A stretch of DNA of 64,000 nucleotides from Cheiracanthium punctorium. Its lineage: Eukaryota; Arthropoda; Arachnida; Araneae; Cheiracanthiidae. Of this stretch, positions 9,710 to 22,922 are shown one piece after another. The notes under the pieces were generated by a model that worked only from the letters and a program-made list of their open reading frames with translations, was not told where the DNA came from and ran no database searches. The stretch is from contig JAWZYV010013179.1 in assembly GCA_038373885.1 (NCBI GenBank), positions 91,985-155,984 on the forward strand, given 5' to 3'. Both the position numbers and the translations under genes were made by a program. Numbering within the stretch: the first letter of the stretch is position 1; each line of letters starts with the position of its first letter.

Positions 9710-10938
9710 TACATATGTATAAGTAAGACCATTATTGTACATTACTTATTGTAAAGTGATTTGAAAATTTTCTTATTTCTATCCATTTCAAGTACATGGG
9801 AACCCAAAACAACCATAAGAGAAAAAAAAATAAAAATTAAATGTATCTTTTAAACCGTGAGTGATTGAAATAAGACTTTCAGTTAGAAAAGTTAGTCAAA
9901 TAAAGAGATTTGGCAAAGATATAGATATGGCAAGGACTGTAATACACATTAAAATACAAAATTTAATTTTTATTCAGTCCTTCTTTTCCTATTGCTTATA
10001 TTCAGAAAAATATTACTCTTTGTCTAAGAGGATAAGTTAAAAGAAAAAAAAAATCCTGTGTAGTATAGTTTCTGGGATATTTAAAGTAAAAACTTATGAT
10101 TTATTTGGCGACCATTTTGTGGTGGAAAAAAGTTTTACTTTAGGAAACAAACTACGAGTTGATAAAATTTAAATAATGATCCCTTAGTTGGAAAATTTTC
10201 AATCAAATACATTCAAACTCATGAAATTAACAGGATTATTTTTACCTGAACTGATCAGTACCTTTTCTTTTTTACCTGAACTGTGTTGTGAAATTATCAA
10301 TAATTTAGTCTTTTAAGGGTTGTCCATTGAATACGTCACATTTCTAGAGAAGGGGATTCAAAATGTAACAGAAAAAGGAAGAGAAAATGGTATGGGCTAA
10401 CTTTCACTAGAAATTGCCAGAACACTACAAGAAGAATTCTAACTAAAATAGGATTGCCTGAAGTCAAATGTAGCTGTCGAATGACCACTAACATAAATCA
10501 ATGTCAGTTGAAAAACAATTACATTTTTCTCATATTTGAGACACTTCCTTAGTATATCTGACAAGAAATGCTATACAATTTTTAACTTGGGATACCTCCT
10601 AAATTATTCCACTCACAGATGAGGGATTTTTTTTAAACACAGCAGTATTTTTTTTAGTATAAGTGATAGGAAAGGAGGGACTATATAAAAATTAAATTTT
10701 GTATTTTAAAATGTATACAGTTCCTTGTTAAAAATAAATGCCATACGTAAAAGCTTCTCTTAATTTGGCTTACTTTACTAATTGAAAGGATGTTTCAATC
10801 ATTCACAGTTTGAGACAATCACTGTGACATCTTTTCTAAATAACTCAGTATGCACATTTCCAAACTTTAAATTGGTAATAATTTTTTTTAACTTGATAGG
10901 TCGATTATGTTAAGATGTTTGGTCCAAAACAAGTAGAC
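9710..10938. other. AT-rich intergenic sequence
   Basis: No gene and no element with clear ends was recognised here. Confidence 0.5.
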
Positions 10939-10943
10939 TTATT

Positions 10944-11616
10944 CAGGATTTCTACAGATTTCACAGCTTTTGCTTCCCTGACATCTATCATGCTCTTCCC
11001 TGACTTTTTATCTAGCATGCTTTCCTGAATTTTGCGTTTCTATTTTTAATATTACATCCTTTAATTAATAATTTTTTGTATATTTTGCCCCTTTTTTACA
11101 AATAATAATAATAATAAAATCAATATACACAGGAATATTATTTGACGTCAAAGTCAAACATTGGCGCAACAGCCCCTCTGCGGGGCCAAGGCCTGTGCTG
11201 CCCAACCGCACCTTTGCGACCATAGGCTCTGGGGTGTGAATGCATATGCCTCGGCCAGGTGGTCAGCCTGATGAGAAGCCCCCAGTGTTTGACCCCAAGC
11301 AAGCTTGGTCCTCATTTTATCGACCCACTCAAGGGATGAAAGGCGGAATTATTTGACATCACTGGATTCTAACAAACACCATGTTTGATGATAATTTAGG
11401 ATAAAATTAAGAATATTTCAACTGAGCAAGATATGTTAATAAAGGACACATTTTAAAATTATTTATAAGGTTAAATAAGAAAATGAAAATAAAACAATTT
11501 CTACAATTAGTTTCAGACAAAGTATTTTCTTGATTTTGCCGCAAAATTCAAATATTCTTGCATTTCCCTGACTTTTCTTCAAATTCCCCTGACTTTACAG
11601 GTCTGTAGAAACCCTG
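10944..11616. mobile_element. DNA element with CAGGGT-type ends and 5-bp duplication
   Basis: The inverted ends are CAGGATTTCTACAGA (left) and TCTGTAGAAACCCTG (right), flanked by a TTATT direct duplication (10939-10943 and 11617-11621). The interior has the repeated TTCCCTGACTTTT phrases common to this widespread invertebrate family. It is split by the insertion at 11147-11347. Related elements lie at 60582-61156 and probably 20847-22936. Confidence 0.6.
11147..11347. mobile_element. GC-rich SINE-like insertion
   Basis: A GC-rich ~200-bp block sits in an AT-rich DNA element and is bounded by an exact 10-bp direct repeat ATTATTTGAC (11137-11146 and 11348-11357). It contains a CGGGGCCAAGGCCTGTGC segment and a CATTTTATCGACCCACTC segment. 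I see no clear A and B boxes, so a tRNA origin is not shown. The target duplication supports retroposition. Confidence 0.45.
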
Positions 11617-11621
11617 TTATT

Positions 11622-12430
11622 ACACATTTTATTTTTCACTTATTGATTTCACTTGTTATTTAAATTTTGTTCCCTTTTTTTTTCCCCTTCTGTTTGCTTT
11701 TGAATGCAAACTGCTTTGAATGCTTTTGTTTGCTTGTGTTAAACATTTTCGTATGTGTATGTATTTTGACTAAATTTTATAATTTTTAAATATTGTAGGT
11801 TCTAGAAAAAAAGTTGTGGGTCGCGGAAAGTGTGAAAAAGTTTTAAATAAAAAAAAAGTGAAGTCCTAAAATAAGAAAAGAATTTTCTATACTATTCTCA
11901 TCATCTTCAAAAGACCTAATTTTTTAGCATCATCCTCATCATCTTCATATCGCCATCATCATCTCATATTTTGTTTGCAAAATCATGCCATTATTCATGC
12001 CTGTTAAAGCTCAGCTTCTGTATAACTCAATATGCATGTTGTTATTGTTGTCTCATACAAGATTTATCTTGTTGTTATGTTTCATTGTTTTGATGTTTTA
12101 TTGTCTGTCTATTATATTCAGTATTAATATAGTTTGTAAGATGTGATTCACATAATTAAACCTTTTATTTATTTATTTAGCTGATACTGATAAAAATCAA
12201 TATTAGAACACTTCATATGTTTTAAATTGTACTTCATTGAGTAAGATATTTACCTGAATAAATAGGCTTACCATGTTTGGGCCCAGTACAGAACATATTT
12301 TTGAAATTACTCAACTTTTAAGTTTATTGAAACATTAAACTTCAATATGTAAAATTATAAATATAAACTAAATTCCTTAGTAGTTTATTAAAAATACCTA
12401 AAAAAATTCTGTACACCAGAACTTTTGATT
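11622..12430. other. AT-rich intergenic sequence with a CAT-rich microsatellite
   Basis: A degenerate CAT/ATC repeat lies at about 11900-11970. I see nothing else of note. Confidence 0.5.
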
Positions 12431-12545
12431 AGATATTTTGGTCATCTTTAGGACGTATTGTTTCTGCTGCTGTTTCTCCCTGCCACTTTCTGCCAAAAAC
12501 TGCCTCCAACCTTCATTGATTTGTGCATGTTCCATGTCATCCACT

Positions 12546-12965
12546 GATCCTTCTATCATTTTAAAGTGTAACAGAAAAAATTATTTTCTTAAAATTTGGA
12601 GGCGATATGTAGATAATGTTTTTGCAATAGTTGAAAATAACAATAGAGATAATCGACTAAATGAAATCAGTTCAATTGATAAAAATATTTACTTTACTTA
12701 TGAATTGGAAAAAAGAGGGAATAATTCATTCCTACTTTAAAATAATTAGAAGTAGGCAGAACAAAAAATGTTAAAAAAAACATAAGAAGTAGATATAACA
12801 AAAGTATAACAACTATTTACAGAAAACCCACCAATAACAACCAAATAGTCAGCTACAATATTCACGTTCCCATGAAACCAAATTTTAATGTATTTAAAAG
12901 AATACGATCAGACAAGGGCACTGTGGACCCCAAAAAATTTGGCATGTAACAAATAAATCTAACTT
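12546..12965 (+). pseudogene. Penelope-like element reverse transcriptase fragment
   Basis: One frame reads WRRYVDNVFAIVE followed by IYFTYELEKRGNNSFL. This is the Penelope-like RT pattern (RRYVDDVFAIV ... FT.E.E....LPFLD), with the second catalytic Asp of YVDD changed to Asn. A stop follows at 12738. About 75 bp on, a shifted frame reads TTIYRKPTNNNQ, matching the next conserved Penelope block (T.YRKPTHT). Upstream RT blocks and the GIY-YIG endonuclease are not seen, and several stops and shifts show decay. It is a dead fragment. Whether it belongs to the same family as the inverted-repeat unit at 6796-7427 cannot be told from sequence alone. Confidence 0.65.
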
Positions 12966-15900
12966 ATGAATATACAGAAAAACTTGGTAAATATATTAGA
13001 GTCAGTAAAAGGAAAAAAATAGAGGAAAAAAGTACACACCAATGACATCAAAAGGCACAAAAAAAACATCCATGTCAATAGATTTTAACAACATCAAGAA
13101 ACTTGCACATTATAAAAATAGAGGCTAAACTTTCCAGAAGTGGTCGAGATTTCTACGATAGAATGTACAATCAATTATATGCACGGAGACTTCGATGAAG
13201 GTTGGAAGCAGTTCCTGGGAAACTACCATCAAACTTCATTTATTCAGTATCAGTTGTATACTTCACTGGGCATATTTTTCCAGTAATGGTTTGTTTGTTT
13301 TAATTACATCATAAAACCATTAACCAAGTTCTGAATTAATTTTAGCATTTGGTAGATGTTTAACAGTAGACACTGAAACAGTTTAGTTTAGGGGTGTGCT
13401 AGAGCTACAAATATTTTATTGAAAAACAATATTTTGAATTTGGTTATAGTGGCTTCGATTATAGTTATAACTCCCTGATAACGTCAAAATATTCTGTACC
13501 AATTGCCCGTAGAACACAAGGCGACTATCTACGTACCTTGTTATAAAGTCATAACCAATTATCTGATATTTTCATTGACATGGTAACCAAAAAGTTACTG
13601 TATTGTAAACACTATTGTAAAAGATTACTGTAGTACATGTGTCACACTAACTGCAAATATTTAAAACCAACGTCCTTTTTTAAAATTTTTAAAACAATTT
13701 TTGAAAAATTTAAAGACAATTTTTAAGACAAAATATTTTAATTCATTTATAACAATTTTCGAAGCTTTTCAGATCTAAATCTTCAGCTTAGGGGGGCTTT
13801 AGCCCTTTCTGCAGGTGTGCCTGTGCACTGAAAGTCTACCGCATCCTGCAGACCCAAGCAGCAAGAAATCCCTGGCGGCATCTCGGCCAACTGTGTTCAC
13901 GGGACCCCTATTTTACCCGTCCAACTTCCATTGTATGCTGGGGATGTCCTGTCAGGAGACAGTCCCTGAACTGTCCGCTCTGGAGTGATACTGTCCGTCT
14001 TCGGATGATTTCCCGAGGATTCCTCGACAATTTGCTCACTTGCTCCGTTTCAGCTAAGATTACGTCTATTGCTTTAGGGATCTTTTTAAGGAGCTGTACT
14101 ATATAAATTTGCACTTCAAATTGATTTAGAAAGTGGTTTTTATTTACAATTCAGATAATTTATTTCTAAAACTTCAAATCAGGATGTTAATTAACAGTTT
14201 TTTTTTTTTTTTTCAAAACATAGTAACTTTTAGCACCCATTAAAATCTAAATGTATAGGTAAGCTAAATTTCCCAATTTAAATAATTAATTTTTATTCTC
14301 CCTTTCATTTTTATAGCATTTAAGATATTTAGCTGTCATAAATCTCATATTATTAAATAAGAATTAAATATCTAATATTTAGTCATGTATCTAGTCTAAT
14401 ATAATATTTCAGAAATCAGATAAGTAAATTATTTCTGTGTTTATAGGATGAAACTAGTAGTGAACATAACTAAACCATAATGTAAATATTTAATTACATA
14501 ATTAAATGTAATGTGAAATAAATTAAAAAATATGTATTATGATATTTTGTGTATTCACATTCAAATTTATTCTTGGATAAAATAAAAATGTTGCAGTTTA
14601 TTTCAAGGAAATTCAGTGATTGCATGATTAAATTTATAATAAATATAATACAAAGAAGCACAATTTTCCATGGGAAGTATTTGTGCTAATGATTCAGAAT
14701 TATATGAGCACTTTTAAAAAATGAAGTGATGAAAGTAGTTCAATTGCAACACTCATCTTTTCACTTTAATATTATATAAAGAAATAGGTTTCTGAAAAAA
14801 TGTTATGAAAAAAAACCTTATCAGTATTTTATTAATTTTTAAAATGTTCAGTGTTTTATTCTTTTAAGCAGGGTGCAAAGTCATAAATTATTTACTTTGA
14901 CTGCAGAGCCAATTATATTATGCGTACAATTTCATTTTCTGTTCAGCAAGTAACAAAAGTACATTTGTTGTAAGTATACAAACACAGAAATAATTTACTT
15001 ATCTTTTTAAATCGTGTATGTTTCTTGTTATATCTTGTGCGAGCCTTTAACTTTTGAATGTGCCACGCAACAACATGTTGTTACACAGCCGCAACACTGC
15101 ACTGAACAAAACTAATCAACAAGTGAAGCTAACAAAACACTCCCGAAAAAAGAAAATACTGCCAAGGAGAATGAAAAGAGGACTTCTTAGTGCATGGAAG
15201 ATAAAGAAAATAAGTGTACGAAACTCTTCAAATTGACCTTGAGTGGGGAGGGGGTGTAGCAATGCTACACTGAGAAGCAGCATCTCTTTTCATCCCCTTT
15301 CCCCAGGCTATCGAGCGCCATCTCTGAATAGTCTTTGAGAAGTCCAGTTCCAACCTCGGTTGGACTGACAGAGCATATGTACGTACCACTGAGTAGTACA
15401 TGATGGGAATTGGTTGAGTTTTCTCCCGAGATTCGGGAGGGACGGAATGAATCAAACATTGGCTGTATAGTTTCAGCAGACGTTATACGGATGTCAAAAG
15501 AAAACTCCTGAGTACGAGCCAATGAAATAGATAATCAGCCAACTTTTTGCAGAATTCTTGCTGCCTGGGTATGTTCCACATAATTGAAAAAACTCATTCA
15601 GCTGGAGTAGATGTCCTAGAAAAAGACACCACAAGCTCAACCATTTTAGAAATACTGCAACAGGAACAATCAAGTCTTTTGAAACACCTTAAAAATCACT
15701 TTTCATTCGTCTTCAATAATATCCAGTACATAACCACAACCTACCCTTTGAATTTGTATTAATTACTTGGTTCACCAAATAAAGTCATCAGTATTTATAA
15801 GATCTTTCATGAATTCACTAACAGCTTGTGCACACTTTTCTGAATCAGACCAGGCAATTTCAGTTTGCAAATTTATCCAATCTAGTTTACTAACTTTAAC

Positions 15901-16265
15901 TATACTACTACTGCACAACTGTAAATCCCAGACAAGCATAAAACAACTCCAACATTACCTCAAATACTACTAAAAAATCAGGATTGTCTGTGATAATCCA
16001 GGACATAAAGTAAGCCGATGAATGAACCACAGCATGCATACGTATATGTCTATTAGACTTTTATGACTGACAAGTAATTCAGTGATAGTCCATACATTAC
16101 TCTATGCTAGTAAAAGCCAAATAGCTCAGATTGGCAACATTTAGTGGCACATCAACTGAAGAGAAGCCTTGCTTGTTTGAGTACTGTTATTATTGTCAGA
16201 AAACATTAAAACATGAATTTTGTAATTGATTCTTCGATTAAGATATTCTTTAAGATTATAGGAAG
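12966..16265. other. intergenic region, unassigned degenerate sequence
   Basis: I recognise no host gene. Two blocks stand out by higher GC: 13790-14110 and about 15230-15530. The second has open frames of 75 and 85 codons on the minus strand that I do not recognise. Both look like relics of unknown elements. The rest is AT-rich. Confidence 0.4.
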
Positions 16266-17377
16266 TAGGGCCCTATAAAATATGCAGAAAATGCGGAATT
16301 TTGCATAATTTGCAATTCTCCGCATAAACTACAACTTTTTGAATAACATCACATTTTTTTGCAACTTTTTTATTTATTAAATTTTTCTCAACATATTTTC
16401 TTCCAAAACCTCTTGAATGTTTACTATTGTCCAGAAATGGACATCTCCAAAAAGCCAGAACCTAAGTTCTCATAACCTGGTTTGATATTCATGAAAGTGG
16501 CTCAAGTGTTTGACCCAGACCAATTGTCCATGATTGTTGATGATGAAGTCGTCTTTAACAATACTCCAAGGATATGTCAAGGAGTGTTCCGGTGAAAACT
16601 TAGTAAGATTTTGGAATTCAGAGGTTGTTTTACAGAGGTTTCCAGAACTAACATGCAAAGCAAAGTTAGTACTCTCGGTTTTACCTAATTTTGTAGACCA
16701 TACATGGGCAACCTCCGGTCTGCTGAATATATCAAAACACCATATAAGCCATTCGAAATCTCATATAAATCCCTATTATACAGCCCGCGACTTCATTAAC
16801 ATACTAAAGTTTGTCCTTCTACTTTTCAAAGGTTGCCCACCTGCTGTAGACTGAGAAAGAGCCGTTTCATGTTACGGCCAAATATTTAAAAAACAAGGAC
16901 AGAGTTTGAAGAAATCATCGGTCGCAGGACTAACATCTCTTTATTTCCATAAATTTTAGAGAAAAAGTCAGACTCACTTATCTGTTTTTCTAATGTAAAT
17001 TAAAATATTGCTGTTCTTTTTAACGTAGTTATTTTCCTACTCGTGCATTTAACATAGTTATTTCCCGAATAGCTGTGACGTTCGTTATGTGTTACCAGTG
17101 TGAGTGACGGTATAGTATGATTATTATAATGTTGTGTGGTTTGGCATGTTAAGCACCAGTGGTTTACAAAATGTGAATAAACAGGCGTTAGAGTATGAAC
17201 ACTGAAAGCTTACATATTTCGTTTTCATTTTCTTCAAATGACATAGTGGTTATATACTACTTCAATAGTAAATGCATTACTTCAATACATTTCTATAAAT
17301 ACCACATAATTTCAGAAAACTACCGCATCGATGCCGCTTAATTCCGAAAAATTTTCCGCATATTTTGTAGGGCCCTA
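16266..17377. mobile_element. hAT-like DNA transposon remnant, 1.1 kb
   Basis: The left end TAGGGCCCTATAAAATATGC and the right end AAATTTTCCGCATATTTTGTAGGGCCCTA are inverted versions of one another. The flanks show no perfect 8-bp duplication, so the superfamily is inferred from end sequence and from the internal ORF. The ends contain a palindromic TAGGGCCCTA. Confidence 0.55.
16534..16854 (+). pseudogene. possible hAT transposase C-terminal relic
   Basis: A 106-codon open frame within the element has an FWNSEVVLQRFPELTCKAKL segment followed by a Leu/Ser-rich stretch. This loosely resembles the hAT dimerisation region, where a W plus FP.L..LA..LL pattern is usual. The match is weak and lacks the SS.ERLFS signature, so it may be chance. 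Confidence 0.25.
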
Positions 17378-19800
17378 TTTATAAGTTATTTGAATTTACT
17401 TATTGTTAGAATATATTACATTTTTGAATTTTTACCCTTTTTATTTTTAAAAAAGATTAGTGACTGTAGGATTTTAGTGGGCATATTTTTAATCAGCTGA
17501 TTAATATTATTATTTAAAAATAGCTTTTATTCATCTGATTGAAAATCGTGGGCATCTTGTAAAAGTAAGAGTTGCAAGTTAAAAAATTTTTAGCAGTAAA
17601 TGATTAATTCTGTAAAAGTTGTTTAGCATTTGTGCTCATAGAGTTTGTGTATCATTCTATTTTAAAGACTGTGGTATTTATTAATATTTAAGTATTTGTA
17701 CATGAAAAACATATTTGGATTGAGAGCAAATATAAAAAAATACTGAGTTAACAATTTTCTAATATGAAGGTTACAGATACAAAACACACCTTTTCCAGTT
17801 AGAAAAATCCAAAAAAATGTATTAACAAACACAATATGTTGACACTTTTTTGTGTGTGATATATCTGTTGCCATAAAAGCTACTTGTACATAGTCCTAAA
17901 TATGTAATAATTCTAGTAAAGCTAGAATTTAAATATGAAAAATACAAGTTTTGCATCTACACCTTTCAAATGTGTATAACCTGATTATCTAAATTAAAAA
18001 ATTAATAATTTCCTGCTGCATAGCTTAAAAAATAAAATAAAAACTTTGTTATATATTGTTTTATTTAAATAAAAAAGTACAATTTTCCTTATTTGTATCA
18101 GCACAGGATGTCTACCACAGTCGAGAGACAGTAGTAGCATTAATAAGCTTCAAAAATTAAAAAAACAAAAAAAAAAGCATAATGTTTCTTAATTTTAGTA
18201 GCCAAAACAGTATCATTTTCTCCAGAGTTTAGTTTAAAAATATATTATTGACATTGTAATACTGAAAAAAAAAAAAGACAGTATTTTTTTTTTTTTTTAA
18301 CTTGCTCATTATATTATTTTCTTGTTTCTCTTACATATACCATCACACTTCTCATGCATCATACACTATTTTAATACAAGTAGCATTATAAATTTTCGAG
18401 TGACATTTAAAAAAATGAACGAAATAATCAATTTAAAAAATATTTTTCATATCATATTTTCTAGTTCATTCACATACATAATACTTTTAATTAATACTAA
18501 AATGTATTATGATGACAAAAATCATTGTTTGGTCCCCTAGAAAAGCTGTGGCATGCAAATAGATAGTCTTTGGGAGGCTTCCATAAAAATGTAACAAACC
18601 AAACCATCCGAGTTTTAACTTGTTCTGGAAATGTATCACAAAAACATGTTCTAGAAATGTATCGCAAAATAATAACACACAAAAAAATGAGAGAGAGGGG
18701 GATACCTAGAGGTAAGACAGAACTTGCTATCTTCAGCTTTAGCAGTAAATACTTTTTCTCTGCATGTAAGTTTCACATTAGCTATTAATGGAAGTTTTCA
18801 TATTTAAAAGTAATGCTAAAATTCCAAAAAATTCTTCTGTTTCTAAAAACTAAGTTGCATTAGGATAAAATACTTTACCATCATAATTAGAGGTTTAAGC
18901 TTAACAATATAAAACATCACCACCAAAATCGATGATTATCATGTTTGATGGTCCCCTTGTAAGAGTTTTTGAAGAAATACTTTGTTCAAGAACTAAACAG
19001 ATAAGTGCAATTAGTTAGTGCTTAACATTAGGTAAATTTGACTGATATAAAATTTCATCACTATATGTATTTTTTAAGAAAATGAAGGACTAAAAAAAAC
19101 CAACACAGCTCATTTAAAATTAATAGCAAAAATAAGTATATGAACTGCATTACTAAATCTAGCATAAAAAAAAAAGCAAGTACTGCTCTTCTGTTTTCAG
19201 TTTAAAGAGGATTACGTATGCTAAAAGTAAAATTTTAAAAACCCAGTGATGTCTTTGATGCAAGGTTTTGGTTTTAAGGCAATAAGAAAAATGTAAAGAT
19301 ATTGAAGATTTGAATAAATCCTGGTTACTTTATGGTCCTACATGTTCCACTGGATTTAATTAATATTTTCATTTTGTTTGTATGTGAAGTAATATTATTC
19401 ATAATGTACCTAATTACTATTAATAATCACTTTTTTTGAATGCAAATGTTTTTCTTATTTTTAGAGTCTACCTGCTGCTTACAATGAAGAAAGAATATAA
19501 ATACCTTGTATATTCTTATACATATAAGACATTTGTTATTTATTAAATAATGTAAATCAATTGAGAAAACTGGACAATTGTAAATTACATGACTGAGCCT
19601 TTTCTTTTATTTTCTCTTAAATGGTTTTGTGAATATCCGTAAACTTTATTAAAATTTGTTTTGTTGTTACACCTGTGTATAGCATATAAATATTTATTTA
19701 TTACTTAATGTTATTTTATTTTCATTAAGTTTGTTATTGGTTTTTCTTCCCACATTTTACTAAAGCAATAAACACATGTTGCATTTTTATTAGATGCTTA
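17378..19800. other. AT-rich intergenic sequence
   Basis: Homopolymer tracts (A near 18160-18180, T near 18284-18300) and short open frames without recognisable content. No gene is supported. Confidence 0.5.
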
Positions 19801-19801
19801 A

Positions 19802-20203
19802 GGCTGTTCTTCGAAAAAAAAGAACTCTGTTTTTAGTCTTGGTACACCAATTGAAATAAACTAAGAGCACCATGGTCTCCTAAAAATTCCAGATGGTTCT
19901 TCATAAGCTGTTTTACACACTGCGATAAGCGAAAAAGCTGTGGCTTTTGTGAAATTTTCAGAAAAAATTCTTAAACATGGATCTGAGCTGCAAGATTTTT
20001 CAAGGAGTGACACGCTTTGCGAAAATTTCCGATTTTTAAGAATTTTTTCTAAAAGTTTTGAAACTGATACAGATTGACCTGTCTTCGCAGTATGTAATAC
20101 AGCTTGTAAAGAGACAGTTTCAAAATTTTGAAGTACCTAGCATAATTAGTTTATTTGAAATTATGTACCAAAATCACATGATTTTTTCGAATAACACCGT
20201 TAA
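19802..20203. repeat. ~400-bp fold-back (palindromic) MITE
   Basis: Successive inverted matches nest around a centre near 20005. GGCTGTTCTTCGAAAAAA (from 19803) pairs with TTTTTTCGAATAACACCG. GGTACACCAATTGAAATAAAC (19840s) pairs with GTTTATTTGAAATTATGTACC (20150s). AAGCTGTTTTACACACTGCGA (19914) pairs with TCGCAGTATGTAATACAGCTT. No ORF. Confidence 0.55.
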
Positions 20204-20370
20204 CATTTACATTTGAAAGCTTTTTACATTTATTCAATTTATAATTTGCTATACCCCCAACCCCTCAAAAAAAAAAAAAAAATGTATATGGCTTCCGATG
20301 TAAGATTAATTTTTCATTTCTTTAATGCATTTATAATTTCTTTTTCCTTCAAATTCTACTTTTGATTGTA

Positions 20371-20693
20371 CAGTAGACTCTTGACTTACGTGAGGGATAC
20401 GCTCCAAGAACCCTTGCATCAATGAAATTTCTGCCTTGTGAGATAGGAACATGTACGACTTTTTAAAACATATACACAGTTATTTTAGAGACCTATAAAC
20501 ACTCTTCAAACACCCTAACAATATATTACCATTTCACACATACAATACTGAATAAATGAATTTTGGCACTTCTTAATATTGATGAAAAATCTTTTATTGC
20601 AGGTCAGTTCATTTTAGCTTTAACTTGCATACTCGTGAAAAACCTACTTAAAATCCAATTTGCATTAGTCAAATCATGTTGCAGAGTTCACTG
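20371..20693. mobile_element. pogo/Tigger-type MITE
   Basis: The ends CAGTAGACTCTTGAC and GTTGCAGAGTTCACTG are imperfect inverted repeats, each next to TA (20369-20370 and 20694-20695). The CAGT..ACTC terminus and TA target are typical of non-autonomous pogo/Tigger elements. 323 bp, no coding capacity. Confidence 0.6.
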
Positions 20694-20946
20694 TAGTGTC
20701 ATAAACATTTTTATTTAAACTATTATCATATATCTGATCTAGATAATTTTTGCTTACCATCTATTCTCAGTTTAATAACAAATTTTGATTGTGTGATTTT
20801 GAATAAAGATAAGTAGGTTTCTATATAAAAATGTATTATTCTAGAACAGGGTGGCTACAGAACTTGAGAGGAAAAGTTCTCTAATATTTGCACACCGAAC
20901 ATGATCAAATTTACAGTAACAGCAAAAAACTCCAAAGTGGAATAAG

Positions 20947-21932
20947 CAGGGATGTGCCAGCTGAAATTAAATTGTGGAGCAAGAAAAACAGATTTCCGGA
21001 GCAATTTGGAGCAAGAAAAAGTCACTTTTGCACACAAGAATGTCAGTTTTGAAATACAAAATTTATTTTTGAAGGTAAAGGGAAAAGTTATTAAAGAATG
21101 CCAATCTAAAAAATGAAAATTAAGGAGGTTCTTAAAAACTCTTAGCTAATAACAAAACCCAGCTTTTTTCGGGGGGGGGGGGGGGGGGGTCAGAAGCTTA
21201 TGAAATAAATAAAAAATTCAGTTATTTTATACATTGCTATACAAAATATCTATTTTAAATCAAAAATACAATATTTACTAAACTATATGAACCCATTTAT
21301 GCCTAGTGTTCCTTTTTTGGGACGGCATTTTCGCTATCAGTTGAAAACGTTATTTGTTTTTCCTAACCTTTGTTCATGAGTATTGAACCTCAACTGCACA
21401 AAATATTTTTACATCACCAAGTAGGATGTTGACATTTCAATTTTTTTACAGAATGATTTTAAAAGAAATCATCCCTTATTCAAGAAGTTGACATCAGAAA
21501 TTTTTCTATTATTGCTGGTATTAGCGAAAATTGAAGAAAGTCACAAAAATATCTGGACACAAATGGGTTAACTACCATCAGTGACTTATAAAATATTTGG
21601 TAACAAAAAATTACCAATTTATTTAAAACAGAGGTCAATTTTTACTCTTAAGGCATTGGAGGTTAGCATTAAACAAAGGGATGCCCAAAAAAAAAAAAAA
21701 AAAAAAAATTGTTTTTAAGATCAATAGAGGAAGATTGAAATTAGAATGCTAGAATGTATGATAATTTTTGTAAAAATTTGGAGATTTACAAATGTTTTCA
21801 TTGTATATGGAAAAATTAAAAATGTAGCAGTTTTGCTGAATTTGGAGCAAAAATGTCCAAAAGCGATCTTTTTGTAGCAGATTGGTGCATCAGGATTGAT
21901 TTGGCGCAATTGGAGCAGCTGGCACATCCCTG
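20947..21932. mobile_element. CAGGGATGTGCCAGCTG element, 986 bp
   Basis: The first 17 bases, CAGGGATGTGCCAGCTG, recur exactly inverted at the right end (to 21932), and GGAGCAA-type phrases recur inside both halves. A G homopolymer lies at about 21171-21190. The flanking duplication is imperfect (ATAAG on both sides, shifted by one base). Confidence 0.55.
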
Positions 21933-22411
21933 TATAAGGAAACCAGGGTAACAATGACCACAAAATTCCACCCTCTTGGTGTAAGTCAATTGCCAATCAA
22001 CCACTAGGGGTAACCAAACATTACTTTTTAATATGACTCGTTACTGGATTGTCCAGATGTGGAAGTTTTGATGCAAAAAGAATGTTTCGTATTCATATCT
22101 GATTTACATGCCTATATGATTGTCTGATTTCTTGTATGATCCATAGCTTATTATGTCCAAATACGTGCAGTTTTGGACTCGTATAATGCCTACATCACTT
22201 GAGTCTTGGATTTGTAAAGTGTTTGCATCAGTTGAATATTGTATGATCCAGAACAACCTATGACCCGTGAGTTAGATGCTAATCCACAATTAAAAACGGT
22301 CTAATTCACTAGGCGAAAACGAAAGTTCCCTGATTTTTTTATATTTTTACAAAATTCCCTGATATTTCCAGATAGACAAAGTACCCTGATTTTTTCATGG
22401 TCCGTAACCAC

Positions 22412-22922
22412 TAGAGATGAGACGGGCTCAGCCCGAGCCCGAGCTCGGGCTCTGTAATTCACGATTATGTTCGGGCTCGGGCTCGTGAAAAATTTCTCCT
22501 TTGTTGAACATACTCCTTGAAACAGATTTTAAAAAGTGATTCATGGGATAAATAGACGTACGGGTTAGGGGGGTCATAACCCCCCCCATGAGAAATTTTT
22601 TGCCATACAAAATGTATATACTTCACTACATTATCACACATATGTATACATATATATGAGTTGCAGTAGTCGTAACCCCCCCCCATGAAAAATTTCTGGC
22701 TACGCCCCTGGACGTACTTATTAAAAAAAATAGCGGCACGGGGGACTAGAAGGTGTGTGAAGCTCCAAAATTTATTGTATCCTATTAATGAAGTAGTTAA
22801 TTTTATTTGTCTTTAGCTGAAATTTGGGGCTCGGGCTCCAACTTTAATAATATTGCTCGGGCTTGGATTAAAAGTCCTCGGGCGGGCTCGGGCTTCAAAA
22901 AATGAGCCCGAACTCATCTCTA
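22412..22922. mobile_element. hAT MITE, TAGAGATGAGACGGGC family, copy 1
   Basis: It begins TAGAGATGAGACGGGCTC and ends GAGCCCGAACTCATCTCTA. An exact 8-bp duplication GTAACCAC flanks it (22404-22411 and 22923-22930). The ends are rich in GGGCTCGGGCTCG-type repeats. Apart from a nested insertion it matches the copy at 54341-54713 along its length. The 8-bp duplication places it in hAT. Confidence 0.75.
22562..22710. mobile_element. hAT-type MITE, CAGNGGCGTAGCC family, copy 2 (nested)
   Basis: This block is absent from the sister MITE at 54341, so it is a later insertion. It is flanked by a GACGTAC duplication (22555-22561 and 22711-22717). It ends with GGCTACGCCCCTG, the inverted family terminus. 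The left end departs from the family consensus. Confidence 0.6.
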
